The position numbers and the translations under genes are program-made. A stretch of DNA of 64,000 nucleotides from Streptomyces pinistramenti (GTDB lineage: Bacteria > Actinomycetota > Actinomycetes > Streptomycetales > Streptomycetaceae), in the NCBI RefSeq assembly GCF_020564935.1, contig NZ_JAJCXB010000005.1, positions 1 to 64,000 of the forward strand, read 5' to 3'. The notes below the pieces were generated by a model. That model searched no databases. It was not told the origin of the DNA and saw only the letters and a list, made by a program, of their open reading frames with translations. Positions 49,322-58,299 of the stretch are shown here, piece after piece (position 1 is the first letter of the stretch; the number at the start of each line of letters is the position of its first letter).

Positions 49322-52123
49322 ATGCGCAAGAACGGGCACCGGGCCACAGGCCCAGGTGCGCAGCGACCCTTCCGCTTCCCGTTGAGCGTGCGCAGCCTGG
49401 CGGGCCGGCTGATGCTGGTGCAGCTCGTCCTGGTGGTCGTGCTCGTCACCGTCGCCGCCCTGGCACTGGTGCTCCAGTCCCACAGCGACATCTCCCGGGA
49501 GGCGCAGCAGCGGTCGCGGTCGGTGGCCACGACGTTCGCGCAGGCACCCGGGATGGTGCAGGCGCTGGACGGGCCCCACCCCACCGCGGTCCTCCAGCCG
49601 CGCGCGGAACGGGTGCGCAGGGAAGCCGACGTCGACTTCGTCGTGGTGCTCACGCCACAGGGGATCCGGTACACCCACCCCGACCCGCAGCTCATCGGCG
49701 AGCGCGTGGTCGGCGGGTACAAGGAAGCCCTCCACGGGACCGTCACCAGGACGCTGCGGGCGAGCACCGGCGTGACGGTCACCTCGATCACGCCGGTCAT
49801 CCGCGGCAACGGCTCGGTCGCCGGTCTCGTCTCCGTCGGGATCACGATCAAGCGGGTACAGAGCACCACGGCGGCGCAGCTCCCCGTGGTGCTGGGCGGC
49901 GCGGGCGTCGTGCTCGCACTGTCCGCCGCCGGCACCGTGCTGGTGGGCCGCAGGCTGCGCCGCCAGACGCACGGCCTGGGCCCCGCCGAGATGACGCGGA
50001 TGTACGAACACCACGACGCGGTGCTGCACTCCGTCCGCGAAGGTGTCCTGATCATGGACGCCGACCACCGGCTGGTGCTGACCAACGACGAGGCGCGGCG
50101 ACTGCTGGACCTGGGGCCGGACGCCGAGGGCCGGCTGGTGACGGAACTCGGCCTGGAACCCCAGGTCGTCGAGGTGCTGACGTCCCGGGACGTGGTATCG
50201 GACGCGGTGTGCCGGGCCGGCGACCGGCTGCTGGTGCTCAACATGCGGCTCACCGACACTCCCGACGGGCCGCGGGCCGGCGTGGCGACGCTGCGGGACA
50301 CCACGGAACTGCGCGTGGTCACCGGGCGGGCCGAAGCCGCCCGGGAGCGGCTGCGGCTGCTGCACGACGCCGGCGCCCGCGTCGGCACGACGCTGGACGT
50401 GCGCCGGACCTCCCGGGAGATGGCCGAGGTGGCCGTGCCGCGGTTCGCCGACCTCGTCACCGTCGAACTGGCCGACCCTGTGGTGCGGGGCGAAGAACCG
50501 GCGGCACCGGACGGCCTGCTGCGCCGCACCGCCGTCAGCGGGCCGCCACCGCGCGGCGACGGGGGAGGCGAGGACCGCGACGACGGGGCCGCGGCGGACG
50601 GTTCGCGCGGCGCGATGCTCTTCCCCACCGACGAACTGCTCACCTACGCGATGCCGTCGCCGCAGGCACAGGTCCTGCACAGCGGACAGGCGATGCTCGT
50701 ACCCGACCTGACCGGCGCCGACGCGTGGCCGGAGGACTTCGGGCAGGCGGACCGGATCCGCGAGCTGGGCCTGCAGTCGCTCATCAGCGTCCCGGTCCGG
50801 GCCAGGGGACGGGTGCTGGGAGTGGCCGACTTCTGGCGGACGGCGGGCTCCGCACCGTTCGACGAGGACGATCTCGCGCTGGCCGAAGAACTGGTGGGCC
50901 GGGCCGCCGTCAGCATCGACAACGCCCGCAGATACACCCGCGAGCACGCCACCGCCGTCACGCTGCAACGCAGCCTGCTGCCCGGCGCGCTGCCGGAACA
51001 GGACGCGGTGGACGCCGCCTACCGCTACCTGCCGGCCCAGGCCGAGGCGGCCGGGGTGGGCGGCGACTGGTTCGACGTCATTCCGCTGCCCGGCGCCCGG
51101 GTCGCCCTCGTCGTCGGCGACGTCGTCGGCCACGGCCTGCACGCCGCCGCAACGATGGGCCGACTGCGCACCGCCGTGCACAACTTCTCCGCACTCGACC
51201 TGCCGCCCGCCGAACTCCTGGGCTACCTCGACGAACTGGTCACCCGCATCGACGACACCGGCACCGCAGGCACCGCCGAGGTCTCCGGCGCGACCTGCCT
51301 GTACGCCGTCTACGACCCCGCGTCCGGACGCTGCACGATGGCCAGCAACGGACACCCGGGCCCCGCGCTGGTACGCCCCGACGGCACGGTGTCCTTCCCC
51401 GAGGTACCCGTCTCGCCGCCGCTCGGACTCGGCGGCGAACCGTTCGACACGCTCACGCTGGAACTGCCCGAGGGAAGCCGGCTCGTCCTGTTCACCAACG
51501 GGCTGATCGCCGACCGGCAGCGGGACCTCGACACCGGCTTCGACCGGCTGCGCGAGGTCCTGGCCGGGCACCCCGGAGGCACACCCGACGACACCTGCCG
51601 GTTCGTGCTCGACTCGATGGTGGCATCGCACCCGGGCGACGACATCGCCCTGCTCGTCGCCGTCACCCGCCGCCTCGACTCCGAGCACATCGCCGAATGG
51701 GCGGTGCCCAGCGACCCGGCGGCCGTCGCCCCGGTGCGCGCCGAAGTGGCCGGCCGGCTCGGCGCCTGGGGCCTGGCAGAACTCACCTTCGCCACCGAGC
51801 TGATCCTCAGCGAACTGGTGACCAACGCGATCCGCTACGGGACCGGACCCGTCCGCGTCCGGCTGATGCGCGCACGCAGCCTGATCTGCGAGGTGTCGGA
51901 CGGCAGCCCCACCGCCCCGCACCTGCGCAGAGCCGCGATGACCGACGAGGGCGGTCGCGGCCTCTACCTCGTCTCCCGCTTCGCCGAGCGGTGGGGCACG
52001 CGGTACCCGGACGGCGGCAAGGTCGTCTGGACCGAACAGTCCCTGGAGGCCGGTGCGCTGCTGTCGAAGGAGCCTACGGAACAGGATCTGCTGGATCAGT
52101 GGGACGACGATCCGGCCTTTTGA
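49322..52123 (+). CDS. SpoIIE-type phosphatase with sensor, PAS, GAF and HATPase domains
   Basis: This is a 933-aa membrane signalling protein. Domains in order are: TM1 (about 27-51), an extracytoplasmic single-Cache-like sensor (about 55-180: DVDFVVVLTPQGIRYTHPDP), TM2 (about 181-203), PAS (about 215-330), GAF (about 340-545), SpoIIE/PP2C phosphatase (about 550-765: GVGGDWFDVIPLPGARVALVVGDVVGHG, ASNGHPGPALV, HPGDDIALLVA) and an RsbW-like HATPase domain (about 790-910: LILSELVTNAIRYG). It probably senses a small ligand and controls an anti-sigma/anti-anti-sigma pathway. Both phosphatase and kinase-like outputs are in one chain. ATG 49322 follows gcaggtgacgg; the extension upstream lacks a ribosome site. 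Confidence 0.88.
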   Translation: MRKNGHRATGPGAQRPFRFPLSVRSLAGRLMLVQLVLVVVLVTVAALALVLQSHSDISREAQQRSRSVATTFAQAPGMVQALDGPHPTAVLQPRAERVRREADVDFVVVLTPQGIRYTHPDPQLIGERVVGGYKEALHGTVTRTLRASTGVTVTSITPVIRGNGSVAGLVSVGITIKRVQSTTAAQLPVVLGGAGVVLALSAAGTVLVGRRLRRQTHGLGPAEMTRMYEHHDAVLHSVREGVLIMDADHRLVLTNDEARRLLDLGPDAEGRLVTELGLEPQVVEVLTSRDVVSDAVCRAGDRLLVLNMRLTDTPDGPRAGVATLRDTTELRVVTGRAEAARERLRLLHDAGARVGTTLDVRRTSREMAEVAVPRFADLVTVELADPVVRGEEPAAPDGLLRRTAVSGPPPRGDGGGEDRDDGAAADGSRGAMLFPTDELLTYAMPSPQAQVLHSGQAMLVPDLTGADAWPEDFGQADRIRELGLQSLISVPVRARGRVLGVADFWRTAGSAPFDEDDLALAEELVGRAAVSIDNARRYTREHATAVTLQRSLLPGALPEQDAVDAAYRYLPAQAEAAGVGGDWFDVIPLPGARVALVVGDVVGHGLHAAATMGRLRTAVHNFSALDLPPAELLGYLDELVTRIDDTGTAGTAEVSGATCLYAVYDPASGRCTMASNGHPGPALVRPDGTVSFPEVPVSPPLGLGGEPFDTLTLELPEGSRLVLFTNGLIADRQRDLDTGFDRLREVLAGHPGGTPDDTCRFVLDSMVASHPGDDIALLVAVTRRLDSEHIAEWAVPSDPAAVAPVRAEVAGRLGAWGLAELTFATELILSELVTNAIRYGTGPVRVRLMRARSLICEVSDGSPTAPHLRRAAMTDEGGRGLYLVSRFAERWGTRYPDGGKVVWTEQSLEAGALLSKEPTEQDLLDQWDDDPAF

Positions 52124-52167
52124 CGCGTGGCCCAGCGCGGCCGTGTGCGTGGCAGGCGGAGCCGGTG

Positions 52168-52859
52168 TCAGATGCCGGAGTCGTCCTCGGTGAGGGCGAT
52201 CTGGATGACCGTGCGGGGGGACTGGCGGCGGACCAGGACGCCGCGGCCCGGGGGCGGGGCGCGGCGCGTTCGCCGCTGATGAGCACGCCTTCCTTGGGGT
52301 CGCCGGACAGGACGAGGCCGGCTGCGCCCAGTTCGCGGCCGCGGGTCAGCAGGGGTTCGGTCATGGCGGTGCGGCCGAATCCGGATACCCGGCGTGCGGC
52401 GATCAGGTGGAAGCCCAGTTCCCTGGCCTGCGGCAGGTAGTCGACGAGCGGTGCGAGGGGGGAGTTGCGTCCGTTGCCCCCCAGGTCGTGGTCGTCGACC
52501 ACGACGTACAGTTCGGGGCCCTCCCACCGGCTGCGGTCGCGCAGTTGGGCGGCCGTCACGCTCGGCGGCGGCAGCCGCTCGCGGACGACTCGGGGCTCGT
52601 AAAGAATCAACATGGGTTGGCCGATGAGGTCCATGGCGGCGCGCTTGCATTGGGGGAGCACGGTGACCAGGATCCGGTCGGCTGGGGCGAGTTCGGCCTT
52701 GGCGCCCGTGCCGGTGGTCAGCAGGCGCTCGTGGCCGCGACGCGTGCGGAGCACTCGCTCACGTTGAACCTCCAGCGCGGGAGCCGGCGTGTCGATGAGC
52801 GCGCTGAGCTGTTGGCGGGTCATGCCGGTCAGTTCCGGGTCCTGCGGCGAACGTGGCAC
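52168..52859 (-). pseudogene. Chimeric remnant: transposase N-terminus joined to type VII EccC C-terminus, frameshifted
   Basis: Residues 1-70 (DPELTGMTRQQLSALID, then TGTGAKAELAPADRILVT) resemble the helix-turn-helix leader of an IS5-like transposase. After LPQCK the frame continues into text that resembles the C-terminal ATPase domain of EccC: RERLPPPSVTAAQLRDRS, ELYVVVDDHDLGGNG, PLVDYLPQARELGFHLI and AGLVLSGDPKEGVLISGE. A one-base deletion in a G/C run near 52249-52259 then shifts the frame. The expected ending (PPGRGVLVRRQSPRTVIQIA) continues in another frame to a stop at 52168. No other ESX genes are near. It is therefore a doubly broken fossil and not expected to work. Confidence 0.7.
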
Positions 52860-53046
52860 GAGCCGATGTGAGGTGTCCGCCGGCGCCTGGTCCGGCGTGC
52901 TGTTGATCGGCGTCGCCTCTATGGGCTGCTGGGGGCGGAGGGTGTAGCTCCATGTGTGGTGGCCGTGCCGGCCGGGTCGGTTCTGGCAGCCTGGTCATCA
53001 GTACCGGCCGGCGGCCGGTGAGTCGAGCGGGATGGGTAAGGCACAG

Positions 53047-54087
53047 ATGTCCAGCCAGAAGCGGGCCGAGCGATTCATGCCGGCGGAGACGCAGGAGCAC
53101 GTCCGCACCTTCATGTCCTGGCCGTCGCCGGACTCGGTGTGGGAGGACCTGACCTCCGACGTCCAGGGCGACGTCGCGGGCATCGCCCGAGCTCTGGCCG
53201 ATTTCGAGCCCGTCGTCATGCTGGCCGCTCGGGAAGAGGTCAAGGCCGCCCGACGGGCCTGCGGTTCAGGGGTCGAGGTGATACCCGTGGCCGTGGACGA
53301 TCTGTGGATGCGTGACAGCGGCCCGACGTTCGTCGAAGGGCCCAAGGGGCTTGAGGGCATCGACCTGCACTTCAACGGCTGGGGTGGCAAGCAGGAGCAC
53401 GAGCACGACGCGCGGGTCGCCCGTGCCGTCCTGGAGTACGCCGAGGTTCCTCGTATCGATGCGCCCCTGACGGCAGAGGGAGGCTCGCTGGAGGTCGACG
53501 GGCACGGCACCCTCGTGGTCACCGAGAGTTCCCTGGCCAATGCCAATCGCAACCCGGGCCTGAGCCGTGACGAGGTCGAAAGGGCTCTCAAGGACTTGGT
53601 CGGTGCCGAGAAGGTGATCTGGCTCAAGGGGCTCAAGGCGCAGGACATCACGGATTACCACGTCGACTCCCTGGCCCGCTTTGCGGAGGACGCCGTCGTC
53701 CTGCTCAGCCGCCCTTGGGACGGGGACGGACCGGACATGTGGACCCGTGCCTACGAACAGGCCCGCAGCGTCATGGAAAGGGAGACCGACGCCCGCGACC
53801 GCAGCATCGAGATCGTCGACCTTCCTGAGCCCGACCCCATCAGACTCGGCCGCCGCGGCGACGATTTCCTCGGCTCCTACGCCAATTACTACACCGCCAA
53901 CGACGCCGTCCTCATCCCCCGCTTCGGAGACCGCAGAGCCGACCGCAACGCTGCCGTCGTCATCGGCGACCTCCACCCTGGACGGGAAGTCGTCCAACTG
54001 GAGATCCGCACCATCGCGGAAGGCGGTGGCGGTATCCACTGCGCTACCCAACAGCAGCCCAAATCTCGTCGCATGGACAACGGGTAG
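53047..54087 (+). CDS. aguA: Agmatine deiminase / peptidylarginine deiminase family
   Basis: This is a 346-aa hydrolase of the guanidino-modifying superfamily. It should convert agmatine to N-carbamoylputrescine and ammonia. The catalytic residues are recognisable: WMRDSGPTF (Asp), DITDYHVDSLARF (His) and the nucleophile C332 in GGGGIHCATQQQP. The N-terminal FMPAETQEHVRTFMSWP replaces the usual PPEW.PH..T.M.WP. ATG 53047 was chosen; ATG 53032 would add five residues. It is monocistronic. AguB is not present, so polyamine use downstream relies on other loci. Confidence 0.85.
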   Translation: MSSQKRAERFMPAETQEHVRTFMSWPSPDSVWEDLTSDVQGDVAGIARALADFEPVVMLAAREEVKAARRACGSGVEVIPVAVDDLWMRDSGPTFVEGPKGLEGIDLHFNGWGGKQEHEHDARVARAVLEYAEVPRIDAPLTAEGGSLEVDGHGTLVVTESSLANANRNPGLSRDEVERALKDLVGAEKVIWLKGLKAQDITDYHVDSLARFAEDAVVLLSRPWDGDGPDMWTRAYEQARSVMERETDARDRSIEIVDLPEPDPIRLGRRGDDFLGSYANYYTANDAVLIPRFGDRRADRNAAVVIGDLHPGREVVQLEIRTIAEGGGGIHCATQQQPKSRRMDNG

Positions 54088-54320
54088 CCGCTCAGCCCGC
54101 CGAGAAAGCAGCGGCACTTCGAGGAGACCCGAACCTGCCTTACGGACTCATATGCCGACCGCACCGGATAACGCTCGCGGCGTATGGCGCGGCCACCGCG
54201 CGGCCAAGGCCGCGAAGAAGCCGGTCACCGCGGCCGCCCGCCGGGCCGCCCGGCCGGTGCGGTGGCGGGAGGGCTCCCGCTCAGGCAGCGGCCGCAGCGG
54301 CTTCAAGCGCAGGTACGCGC

Positions 54321-54640
54321 GGTTGGACCAGCACCCTGACGCTGGTCGAGCGCATCACGCCGGCCCCGGCGCAGAGCGACGCCAGGTTGGAGGAGTGGCG
54401 GACCTACCTCGCGGGGCGCATCGACCCCGACTGGCGTCCGGACGAGTGGGACACGGCCCTGTGGCTGTTCACCGGCGACGTCGACAACCCCCGTACCGTC
54501 GCCTACAGGTGCCGCACCCCCCAGTGCCCGCGGGTGAATGCCGCAGCCAGCGTGAGGCGCAGGAGTGGCGAGAAGGCCCTCGAACGCGGAGCGCTGAGCG
54601 CGGAGGAGTTCGACGCCACCTACATCCCCGTTACGGGCAG
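54321..54640 (+). pseudogene. Integrase-like gene fragment (N-terminal piece)
   Basis: The plus-strand frame GWTSTLTLVERITPAP...LEEWRTYLAGRIDPDW, WLFTGDVDN and YRCRTPQCPR...SAEEFDATYIP reads like the leader of a Streptomyces tyrosine recombinase with a small Cys motif (C..PQC). No start codon or ribosome site is visible, and the homology stops abruptly at about 54635 inside the 3-prime end of the hydrolase gene on the other strand. A related integrase piece resumes at 55549. Assignment to the same original gene is inference. Confidence 0.5.
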
Positions 54641-55348
54641 GCACTCGGCGAGCAGGTCGACGACGTCGTGCCAGGCGCGCTGCGCGTGCCGTGGGTGGTA
54701 GCCGACGCCGGGACGCACGGTGTGGTCGACCGACGGGTGGTGGAAGGCGTGCAAGGCGCCGCCGTAGACGGCGAGGCGCCAGTCGACGCCCGCGGCCTGC
54801 ATCTCGGCGGTGAACGCGTCCCGTTGCGTGGGCGGCATGATCGGGTCTTCCGACCCGACCCCGGCCCACACCGGGCAGCGAATGCGCGCCGCCTCGCCCG
54901 GTCGGCCCGTGGTCAGTGCGTTGACTGTCCCGATCGCGCGCAGGGTGACGCCATCGCGCCCGAGTTCCAGCCCGATGGCGCCCCCGGTGCCGTAGCCGAC
55001 GGCGGCGATCCGGTCGGGGTCGGTCCGCGGTTCGGCGCGCAACACGTCGAGCGCCGCATGGCCGATGCCCCGCATCCGGTCGGGGTCGGCGAGCAGCGGC
55101 ATGCAACGGGCCAGCATCTCCTCGGGGTCACCCAAATAGCGCCCGCCGTGAAGGTCGAAGGCCAGCGCTACGTATCCCAGCTCGGCGAGAGCATCGGCCC
55201 GGCGGCGCTCGACGTCGCTGAGCCCCATGCCCTCTGGTCCGAGCAGCACCGCGGGCCGGCGGCCGACACCGGCCGGGAGCGCGAGGTGCCCGATCATCGT
55301 CAGACCGTCGGCCGGGTACTCGACCGTGCGCGTTGTAACCGTCGTCAT
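54620..55348 (-). CDS. Dienelactone-hydrolase-family protein, nucleophile replaced
   Basis: This is a 242-aa alpha/beta-hydrolase (DLH family): VEYPADGLTMIGHLALPAG, LLGPEGMGLSDVERRRADAL and YVALAFDLHGGRYL. The nucleophile elbow, normally G-x-C/S-x-G-G, reads VGYGTGG, so position 120 is Gly. Asp168 (GSEDPIMP) and His200 (YGGALHAFHHP) are still in place. Either catalysis is lost or a neighbouring residue acts. ATG 55348 gives the standard N-terminus. Its last codons overlap the integrase fragment, and the gene sits exactly between two integrase pieces, which indicates that it came in by insertion or recombination. Confidence 0.8.
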   Translation of the reverse strand: MTTVTTRTVEYPADGLTMIGHLALPAGVGRRPAVLLGPEGMGLSDVERRRADALAELGYVALAFDLHGGRYLGDPEEMLARCMPLLADPDRMRGIGHAALDVLRAEPRTDPDRIAAVGYGTGGAIGLELGRDGVTLRAIGTVNALTTGRPGEAARIRCPVWAGVGSEDPIMPPTQRDAFTAEMQAAGVDWRLAVYGGALHAFHHPSVDHTVRPGVGYHPRHAQRAWHDVVDLLAECLPVTGM

Positions 55349-55548
55349 GAGACTGGACTGTAGTGATCGTCGAGCCCGGTCGGGCCGGTGTTCACCGCTG
55401 GCAGAACAGCGCGGGTGTGCCTCTGAAAAGCGGCGATGGCTCACAAGATCCGTCACCAACCCCGTTCCCGCGGGGGCGTCGACGCCCAGCAACATGCCTG
55501 ACTTCCCTTAACAAGCAACAGGGGCCTGAACTGCATCAAGACTTGACA

Positions 55549-55890
55549 GCACTAGATAAAGACGGTGCTCCGGGAGTTCTACGACCATCACCTGTCGGTG
55601 GGGGACGGCCCGCTGGTCAACCCGGTGCCGTGGCGAAGACTGCCGACGGCGGCCGGGTGAACGCGCACCACAACCCGATGACGACCTTCAAGCCGCACCG
55701 TCGGGCACCGCTGCGGCAGCGTCGTCCGCGCCGCACGCCGCGCAATACCCCCGACCGGCTCTTCGACCGGGTTTTCGCCGCGCTGCGGTCCAACCGGGAC
55801 CGGGCCATGCTGGCGTTCTTCATCTCCACCGGGGCGAGGGCGTCGGAACTGGTCGGCGTCACCAACGAGCGGCTCTCGGCCTCGTCTGTT
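55549..55890 (+). pseudogene. Integrase fragment (core-binding and start of catalytic domain), frameshifted
   Basis: TVLREFYDHHLSVGDGPLVNPVPWRR reads in one frame until a TGA at 55658. The match then continues one frame over as GGRVNAHHNPMTTFKPHRR and IPRNTPDRLFDRVFAAL-like text, ending FISTGARASELVGVT, where the first catalytic Arg of tyrosine recombinases lies (GARASEL). The rest of the catalytic domain (HxxR, Tyr) is missing. This is a broken Streptomyces-type integrase and the natural partner of the fragment at 54321. Confidence 0.6.
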
Positions 55891-56063
55891 CGCTCTACCT
55901 CGCCGATGACACGGACGGAGGTGATCACCGTGAGAAGTTGGTCGACCTTCTCCACGAAATGGCCGTCGTCCATCAGAGAACTGTCTTCGAGCACCGAGTT
56001 GAGCAGCGACTCGTGCAACTGACCGAGGAGATCGACAAGCAGACGAGCGGCCCGCTCAGCTGA
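55875..56063 (+). other. Coding-like fragment of unknown gene
   Basis: In a third frame just after the integrase fragment the sequence reads LGLVCSLYLADDTDGGDH, KLVDLLHEMAVVHQRTVFEH and RLVQLTEEIDKQTSGPLS before a TGA at 56061. The regular helical, charged pattern looks like a real C-terminus, but no start or upstream gene exists. It is probably another stranded fragment. Confidence 0.35.
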
Positions 56064-56397
56064 TTCACCGATCCGAACCTGGATCGATTACCCGGCCAAG
56101 GCCGCGTGACGAGCCACTAGCGCGTTGTCGTAGGCATCCCCCTACTGCTAATCGATGAGGCAATTCCATCCAGCGCAGCGGTTTCCGCAATAGCATTCGG
56201 GTTGTATTGGACCGGCATCACTTGATGGATCAGCCCGTCACCGACACGGCGTCGGGCGTCATTGCGCCGCCACGGCGCCATCGTCAACGGTTCACGCGCA
56301 TGTCCACACTGATTTTTGTCTCACCCCCGTGTTTACTTTCCGGCAGATTGTTGCCCCACGTCATGGTCCGCTGACTAGCACGGCTGAAGGGGTTGGA
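56064..56397. other. Gene-free, lower-GC stretch
   Basis: About 330 bases are noticeably lower in GC than the window average (for example gcaatagcattcgggttgtatt near 56190 and ctgatttttgtctcacc near 56310). No coding frame, tRNA or clear repeat is visible. Its composition fits imported or decayed DNA. Confidence 0.45.
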
Positions 56398-57291
56398 CTA
56401 TCCGTTGTGTGCTTCGAGCTCGGTCGCCAGCGTCTGTTGGGTGGCCGCCCACGACGCCAGGAGCGCTAAATTGTCAGCGGTCGGTGTGCCCGCGGGTGCG
56501 GTGTAGACGTTGAGGTGCAGGCCGGGTTCGGCGGGCAGTTCCAGGGACTCGACGTCCAAGTCGAGCTGGCCCACGATCGGATGGCGCACACGCTTGCGGC
56601 CGGACCGGTGCAGCCGCACGTCCTGAGATGCCCACCGCTGCCGAAATAGCTCACTGCACGTTGACAGTTCGCCGACCAGGGCGATCAGCTCCTCGTCGTG
56701 CGGATTGCGGCCGGCTTCCATGCGTAGCTTCGCGGCCGCGTCACCGGCAATTCGGTCGTAGTCGACAAAGAAATCTCTGGCCGCCTCGGGGTTTAGATAG
56801 ACGAACCGCGCTGTGTTCGCGGGCCGTCGAGGGTCGGCCAGCACGGGTGAATACAGCGCACGAGCGAGTTGATTCATGGCGAGCACGTCATAACAGCTGT
56901 TACCGATCCAGGCCGGCGCATCGGAGATCGCGTCGAGCACCTGCTGCAGCGTCGAGCGCACCGTCACGGCAGGCCTACGCCGGCGTGGGCCGCTGGGCGC
57001 CCTGGATCGGCGCGCGAGGTGGAACAGGTGGTCGCGCTCGGCCTCGTCGAGTTGCAAGGCAGAGGCCAACGCGTCGAGCACGCCGTCGGAGGCACCGGCG
57101 AGGCTGCCGCGCTCCATGCGCACGTAGTAGTCGACCGATACCCCCGCCAGTAACGCTACCTCCTCGCGGCGCAGACCTTTGACCCGACGGTTGCCGCCGT
57201 AAGCGGGCAGGCCCGCCTGCTCGGGTGCGATGCGGGCGCGACGCGAGCTGAGAAACTCCCGGATCTCGGTGCGTAGATCCATCGTGGCCAT
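56398..57291 (-). CDS. XRE-family regulator with MmyB-like ligand domain
   Basis: This is a 297-aa regulator. The helix-turn-helix is at residues about 8-80 (EIREFLSSRRARIAPEQAGL, LRREEVALLAGVSVDYYVRMERG). The MmyB-like ligand-binding domain follows at about 105-280 (ISDAPAWIGNSCYDVLAMNQLARALYSP in order, RDFFVDYD, LRMEAGRNPHDEELIALVGE, VGQLDLDVESLELP). Such regulators usually control a neighbouring oxidoreductase. Here the SDR gene lies 28 nt upstream on the same strand, so the two form an operon. Third-position GC is a little lower than in the core genes. Confidence 0.85.
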   Translation of the reverse strand: MATMDLRTEIREFLSSRRARIAPEQAGLPAYGGNRRVKGLRREEVALLAGVSVDYYVRMERGSLAGASDGVLDALASALQLDEAERDHLFHLARRSRAPSGPRRRRPAVTVRSTLQQVLDAISDAPAWIGNSCYDVLAMNQLARALYSPVLADPRRPANTARFVYLNPEAARDFFVDYDRIAGDAAAKLRMEAGRNPHDEELIALVGELSTCSELFRQRWASQDVRLHRSGRKRVRHPIVGQLDLDVESLELPAEPGLHLNVYTAPAGTPTADNLALLASWAATQQTLATELEAHNG

Positions 57292-57318
57292 CCCCTCACC
57301 GTAAGCCCGTCCCGCAGT

Positions 57319-58125
57319 TTAAGGGGTACCCGATGCGGTCGTCGCGATGCCGCCGTCTACCGGGATGATGGTGCCCGTGAGGTAGGACCCAGCCCGGCTA
57401 GCGAGAAACACGGCGATACCCGCCATGTCGTCGTCGCGGCCGAGCCGGCGCAGAGGGGCCGCCGCCGCGATCGTGTCGCCGATGGCATCGAGCGTGGACG
57501 CCATCATCTGCGACGGGAACACTCCCGGTGCTACCGCGTTCACCGTGACGTGCTGTGGGCCCAGCTCTCTGGCAAGCACTCTGGTGAGTTGATGGAGTGC
57601 CGCTTTGCTGCTGGCGTACGAGTAGTTGGGCGACTGGGCGACGTGGATGGCGGCGATACTGCCGATGTTGATGATCCGCGCGGGATCATCGGCGGTGCCC
57701 GCCCTGCGAAGTGCGGGGAGCAGCGCCTGCACCAGCCAGAACGGCGACTTGAGGTTGAGGTCGATCACTGCGTCCCAGGCCTCGTCCGGGAACGTCGCCA
57801 GCGGCTCGCGCCACATCGCTCCCGCGTTGTTGACAAGGATGTCCAGGCGTTCCGAGTCGACCGTGACGAGATCAGCGAGGCGCTGACACTCGTCGTGCCT
57901 GGACAGGTCGGCGGGGATTGCTTGAACGTCGCCGAATTCGGACAGCAGATGCTGTGCCTCCGCGCATGTGTCTGCGTTGCGTGAGCTGATGACGACGCGG
58001 GCGCCCGCCTGGAGAAGGCCGCGCGCTATCATCATCCCAATGCCCTTGGTGCCGCCAGTGACAAGAGCGTACTTCCCACTCAGATCGAAAAGTTCTGTGT
58101 GAGTGGTGAATTGGTTGTCCGCCAT
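57319..58125 (-). CDS. Short-chain dehydrogenase/reductase
   Basis: This is a 268-aa NAD(P)-dependent oxidoreductase. The Rossmann motif TGGTKGIG (about 23-30), NNAG (ILVNNAGAMW, about 100), the catalytic Ser (INIGSIAAI) and YxxxK (YSYASSKAAL) are complete. The C-terminal PVDGGIATTASG is standard. Arg/Ser after the second strand (VISSRNADT) suggests NADP preference. Substrate unknown; FabG- or gluconate-dehydrogenase-like. It is cotranscribed with the XRE regulator downstream. Confidence 0.9.
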   Translation of the reverse strand: MADNQFTTHTELFDLSGKYALVTGGTKGIGMMIARGLLQAGARVVISSRNADTCAEAQHLLSEFGDVQAIPADLSRHDECQRLADLVTVDSERLDILVNNAGAMWREPLATFPDEAWDAVIDLNLKSPFWLVQALLPALRRAGTADDPARIINIGSIAAIHVAQSPNYSYASSKAALHQLTRVLARELGPQHVTVNAVAPGVFPSQMMASTLDAIGDTIAAAAPLRRLGRDDDMAGIAVFLASRAGSYLTGTIIPVDGGIATTASGTP

Positions 58126-58299
58126 TGGTCTCCGTCCCTTCTGTCGTGGAAGAATGCGCCGACACGGTCGCGAATTCGGGGCAGCTGAATTGAACTGATG
58201 GGGGTAAAGCTGCAGTGCGTACCCATGGAGTGTTGTCGGCGCTTTCGACTCAACCAGGTTGACAGGCGTTTTGGACGTCTGGGAGACCCTGGTGATACA

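Noticed and set aside
55541..55556. TTGACA followed by TAGATA as a promoter
   Set aside because: The spacing is only 5 bp, far from the 16-18 bp needed.
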